The notes under the pieces: model-generated | What the model saw: only the letters and a program-made list of their open reading frames with translations | Databases searched by the model: none | Told to the model about the DNA's origin: nothing | NCBI GenBank assembly: GCA_009869945.1 | Contig: WIXG01000205.1 | Coordinates: forward strand, 62,001 to 126,000 | DNA length: 64,000 nt | Direction: 5' to 3' | Origin: Mesaphorura yosii | Taxonomy: Eukaryota > Arthropoda > Collembola > Poduromorpha > Tullbergiidae | In this document: positions 62,001 to 64,000 of the stretch, one piece after another | Layout: every line of letters starts with the position of its first letter | How positions within the stretch are numbered: position 1 is the first letter of the stretch | Translations under genes and position numbers: made by a program

Positions 62001-64000
62001 CCAATGAATGAATTATTCTTGCTTATTTTCAGGTGACTCGGTCGCCGGTCAGCGTCAGCATTCACACTCTTCCCTACACTCGAACTCTGAACCAATCACT
62101 CTAAAATTATTAGAACAGTTCGAGATTTATTTACCCGACCCGACAATGACGATTGGGGCAATGACGCAGGCGGCGTCGTACTCGTCTCCGTTCGACGTCG
62201 ACGGCGGCTTTGAGTCGGAAGACAGCGAGAACGAGCTAAACACTCACAAGATCGAAGATTACGATTCTAATCTTTCTGCACGTAAATTGAATGACAGCAG
62301 AACACACCAACAGCGTCAGCAGCAGCAGTTTCGGGTATCCGAAGAAGGCGCTGACGCAAGTGATGAAGTAATTAGCATTAATCATCAAAGTACCTCACTT
62401 AAGAATTACAATCACAATGCCAGTCAAAGCGTGCTGAGTGATGCCAGAAATAAACATGAAAGCAGTCCCACAATAGTGCCAAAATCATTTCCCAATCTCG
62501 GCGGTGCTGCTGCTGCTGAGTCTGCGATAATTAAAGGTGATGCAAACTCGACGTACTCGAGCAAGGACAATGAAAGCACAGCCGCAGACGACCAGAATCG
62601 TGAGCTTATCAGGCTCAACAATAACGGTACAACAACAACGTCACCGCAAAACCAAAGCTTAAAGGAGCCTGAGAATAATGAAATTCTTGATACAAATCCT
62701 GCAATGCCAATTTCGCCTTCGCTGAATTGCAGTGAGACAAAAACCGAATGGACGAACGATACGGCGCTGCTCCTTCCAAGAACGACGAGTGACAGTGAAA
62801 GTGAGCTGTTACGCAGTGGTGATGAGAAACTGCACGAAACTGCATTAATGAAATCAGTGCCAATCTCAGCGAGTTTTGCGTCGTCGATAAAGTCAAGGCG
62901 ACCGAAGAGGAGCGTCGTGCACTTGTACGACATGGTCGTCTGTTCCACGGGGTGCAATCCGTTAGCCTACAAAGGTAAATTCCAAGGAGTGTGCAGGGCC
63001 AAGATCACTAATTACTTCTTTAATCCTCTCTCTCCAGGCTACGGATGCTACTGCGGCTTCCTCGGCTCGGGCCTCATCGTCGACGGCATCGACAAGTAAG
63101 CTAATGACTAATGAGAATCGATAACGAAGACGCAAACCGTGTCTGTTGAGAAAATTTGTCCACCGAGAAATGTTTTGCACTTTGCAGATGCTGCGCGAAG
63201 CACGACTGGTGCTATCATCACGCCAAATGTCCACCACTCTTAACTTATTTTGTTCCTTACTACTGGACGTGCAACGACGGACGACCCAAATGCGGTAAGG
63301 CAATGGAAAAGTGCAATTCATGGTGATTCTTACCTTGACTTTAAGAATGAATGTCATTAATCAAATGAAAATGTAAAATTGATGTCTACAAGCTGAATGC
63401 TGAATCTTGACGCAAGTGCATTCGCCATACGCAGATATCCCATTCGTATATTCGCAATTCGCACGTTTGTAGCGACATACGAGTAGTATGCTGCTTAGGT
63501 TCTTGGCTGAGCGTACTTGAACTCTGTGACAATGAAGTTGATCTTTCATAATACAACATTGACGAGTAAATGCATCAATGGAGCCATCGGGGCTTGGAGC
63601 TTATTACTTGACGCAACATTAAACCCAGCTGAAAGTGAAATCAATCATTCTGCACTCTGCACATGGTCATGAGTCATTGAGCCATGGGCCATTATCAAAG
63701 GCGCGATGCAACGATGCAGCGCATTCCGCAAGCCAAATAAGCCATGCGCTGTCTCTTATTTAACCAAATAATGACGGTTGACTGGCTCTGAACAATCGGT
63801 GCAACGGCGTACGGTAACTCGCAGTCTCTTCTTTTTGCCTTGTGCAGTGAACGACTACCGCGGATGGAAGGGAATTTGTGGAGCTCATCTCTGTGAGTGT
63901 GATCGACAGTTTGCGGAGTGCCTTCGAAAGTATCCGTGCCCACGAGGCCGCGCCGTCTGTTTGAGCTCCCCTTTCAGGTAAGAAGGCGCGGAAGGCTTCT
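59046..64000 (+). CDS. Secreted phospholipase A2, long N-terminal region (3' partial)
   Basis: Five exons seen: 59046-59247, 62033-62974, 63038-63095, 63188-63294, 63848-63977. A GTAAG donor after 63977 shows the gene continues past the window; 479 codons plus 2 nt are visible. Residues 1-45 are basic, then a hydrophobic segment (about 46-64, FVVNIALIYCLLGLIGV) acts as signal peptide or anchor. Exon 2 encodes about 310 low-complexity residues rich in Ser, Asn and Glu, ending KSRRPKRSVVHLYDMV, where RPKR-S could be a furin-type cleavage site releasing the enzyme. The catalytic core has the calcium loop YGCYCGFLGSG (383-393) and the active-site motif CCAKHDWCY with H406/D407, then many Cys (ICGAHLCECDRQFAECL). 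The family hydrolyses the sn-2 ester of phospholipids with calcium. One calcium-loop Gly is Leu (L390). Intron 1 (59248-62032) shows no nested gene. Confidence 0.88.
60118..60142. repeat. AGTC tetranucleotide microsatellite
   Basis: Imperfect run of AGTC units inside the first intron of the phospholipase gene; ordinary simple repeat. Confidence 0.7.

Overview
The window is nuclear DNA of an arthropod, probably a pancrustacean. Genes are split by short GT-AG introns (often 60-85 nt) plus a few kilobase-scale ones, stop codons are followed by AATAAA signals, and two gene types are arthropod or ecdysozoan hallmarks: a clip-domain serine protease and an RYamide neuropeptide precursor. I see no bacterial operon, CRISPR array, rRNA, tRNA or clear transposon. 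The species cannot be named from the sequence alone. I rebuilt the gene models by hand from splice signals, reading-frame phase and family alignment from memory; every complete model sums to a whole number of codons.

Layout, left to right. 1-6.9 kb: no supportable gene. 6.9-8.4 kb (-): ACBD5-like tail-anchored acyl-CoA-binding protein. 10.71-10.76 kb: a perfect 52-bp palindrome. 11.0-11.4 kb (-): a single-domain acyl-CoA-binding protein that looks like a tandem relative of the first. 12.4-13.0 kb (+): divergent roadblock/LC7 dynein light chain. 15.2-22.4 kb (-): glutamate decarboxylase, nine coding exons plus a probable 5' UTR exon. 27.1-27.9 kb (+): single-exon secreted Thr-rich protein of unknown function. 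29.1-31.4 kb (+): clip-domain trypsin-like protease. 31.6-35.3 kb (+): AIFM3-like Rieske/flavoprotein with a 476-residue extra C-terminus. 35.7-36.4 kb (-): non-muscle myosin essential light chain, convergent with AIFM3. 39.8-49.2 kb (+): MED16, whose 5-kb intron 12 contains a separate same-strand membrane-protein gene (45.9-47.6 kb). 52.1-55.6 kb (+): RYamide precursor with a probable non-coding first exon. 59.0-64.0 kb (+): secreted phospholipase A2 with a long N-terminal region, running off the right edge.

The genes do not form one pathway. The densest block is 27.1-36.4 kb, where neighbours are separated by as little as about 110 bp. GAD and RYamide are neuronal genes flanked by long non-coding DNA, as expected for genes with complex regulation. 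I found no convincing new multi-gene system. The most worthwhile leads are the nested unknown membrane protein, the AIFM3 extension with its degraded NAD(H) motif, the altered pockets of GAD and the small acyl-CoA-binding protein, the variant second RYamide copy, and the 52-bp palindrome.
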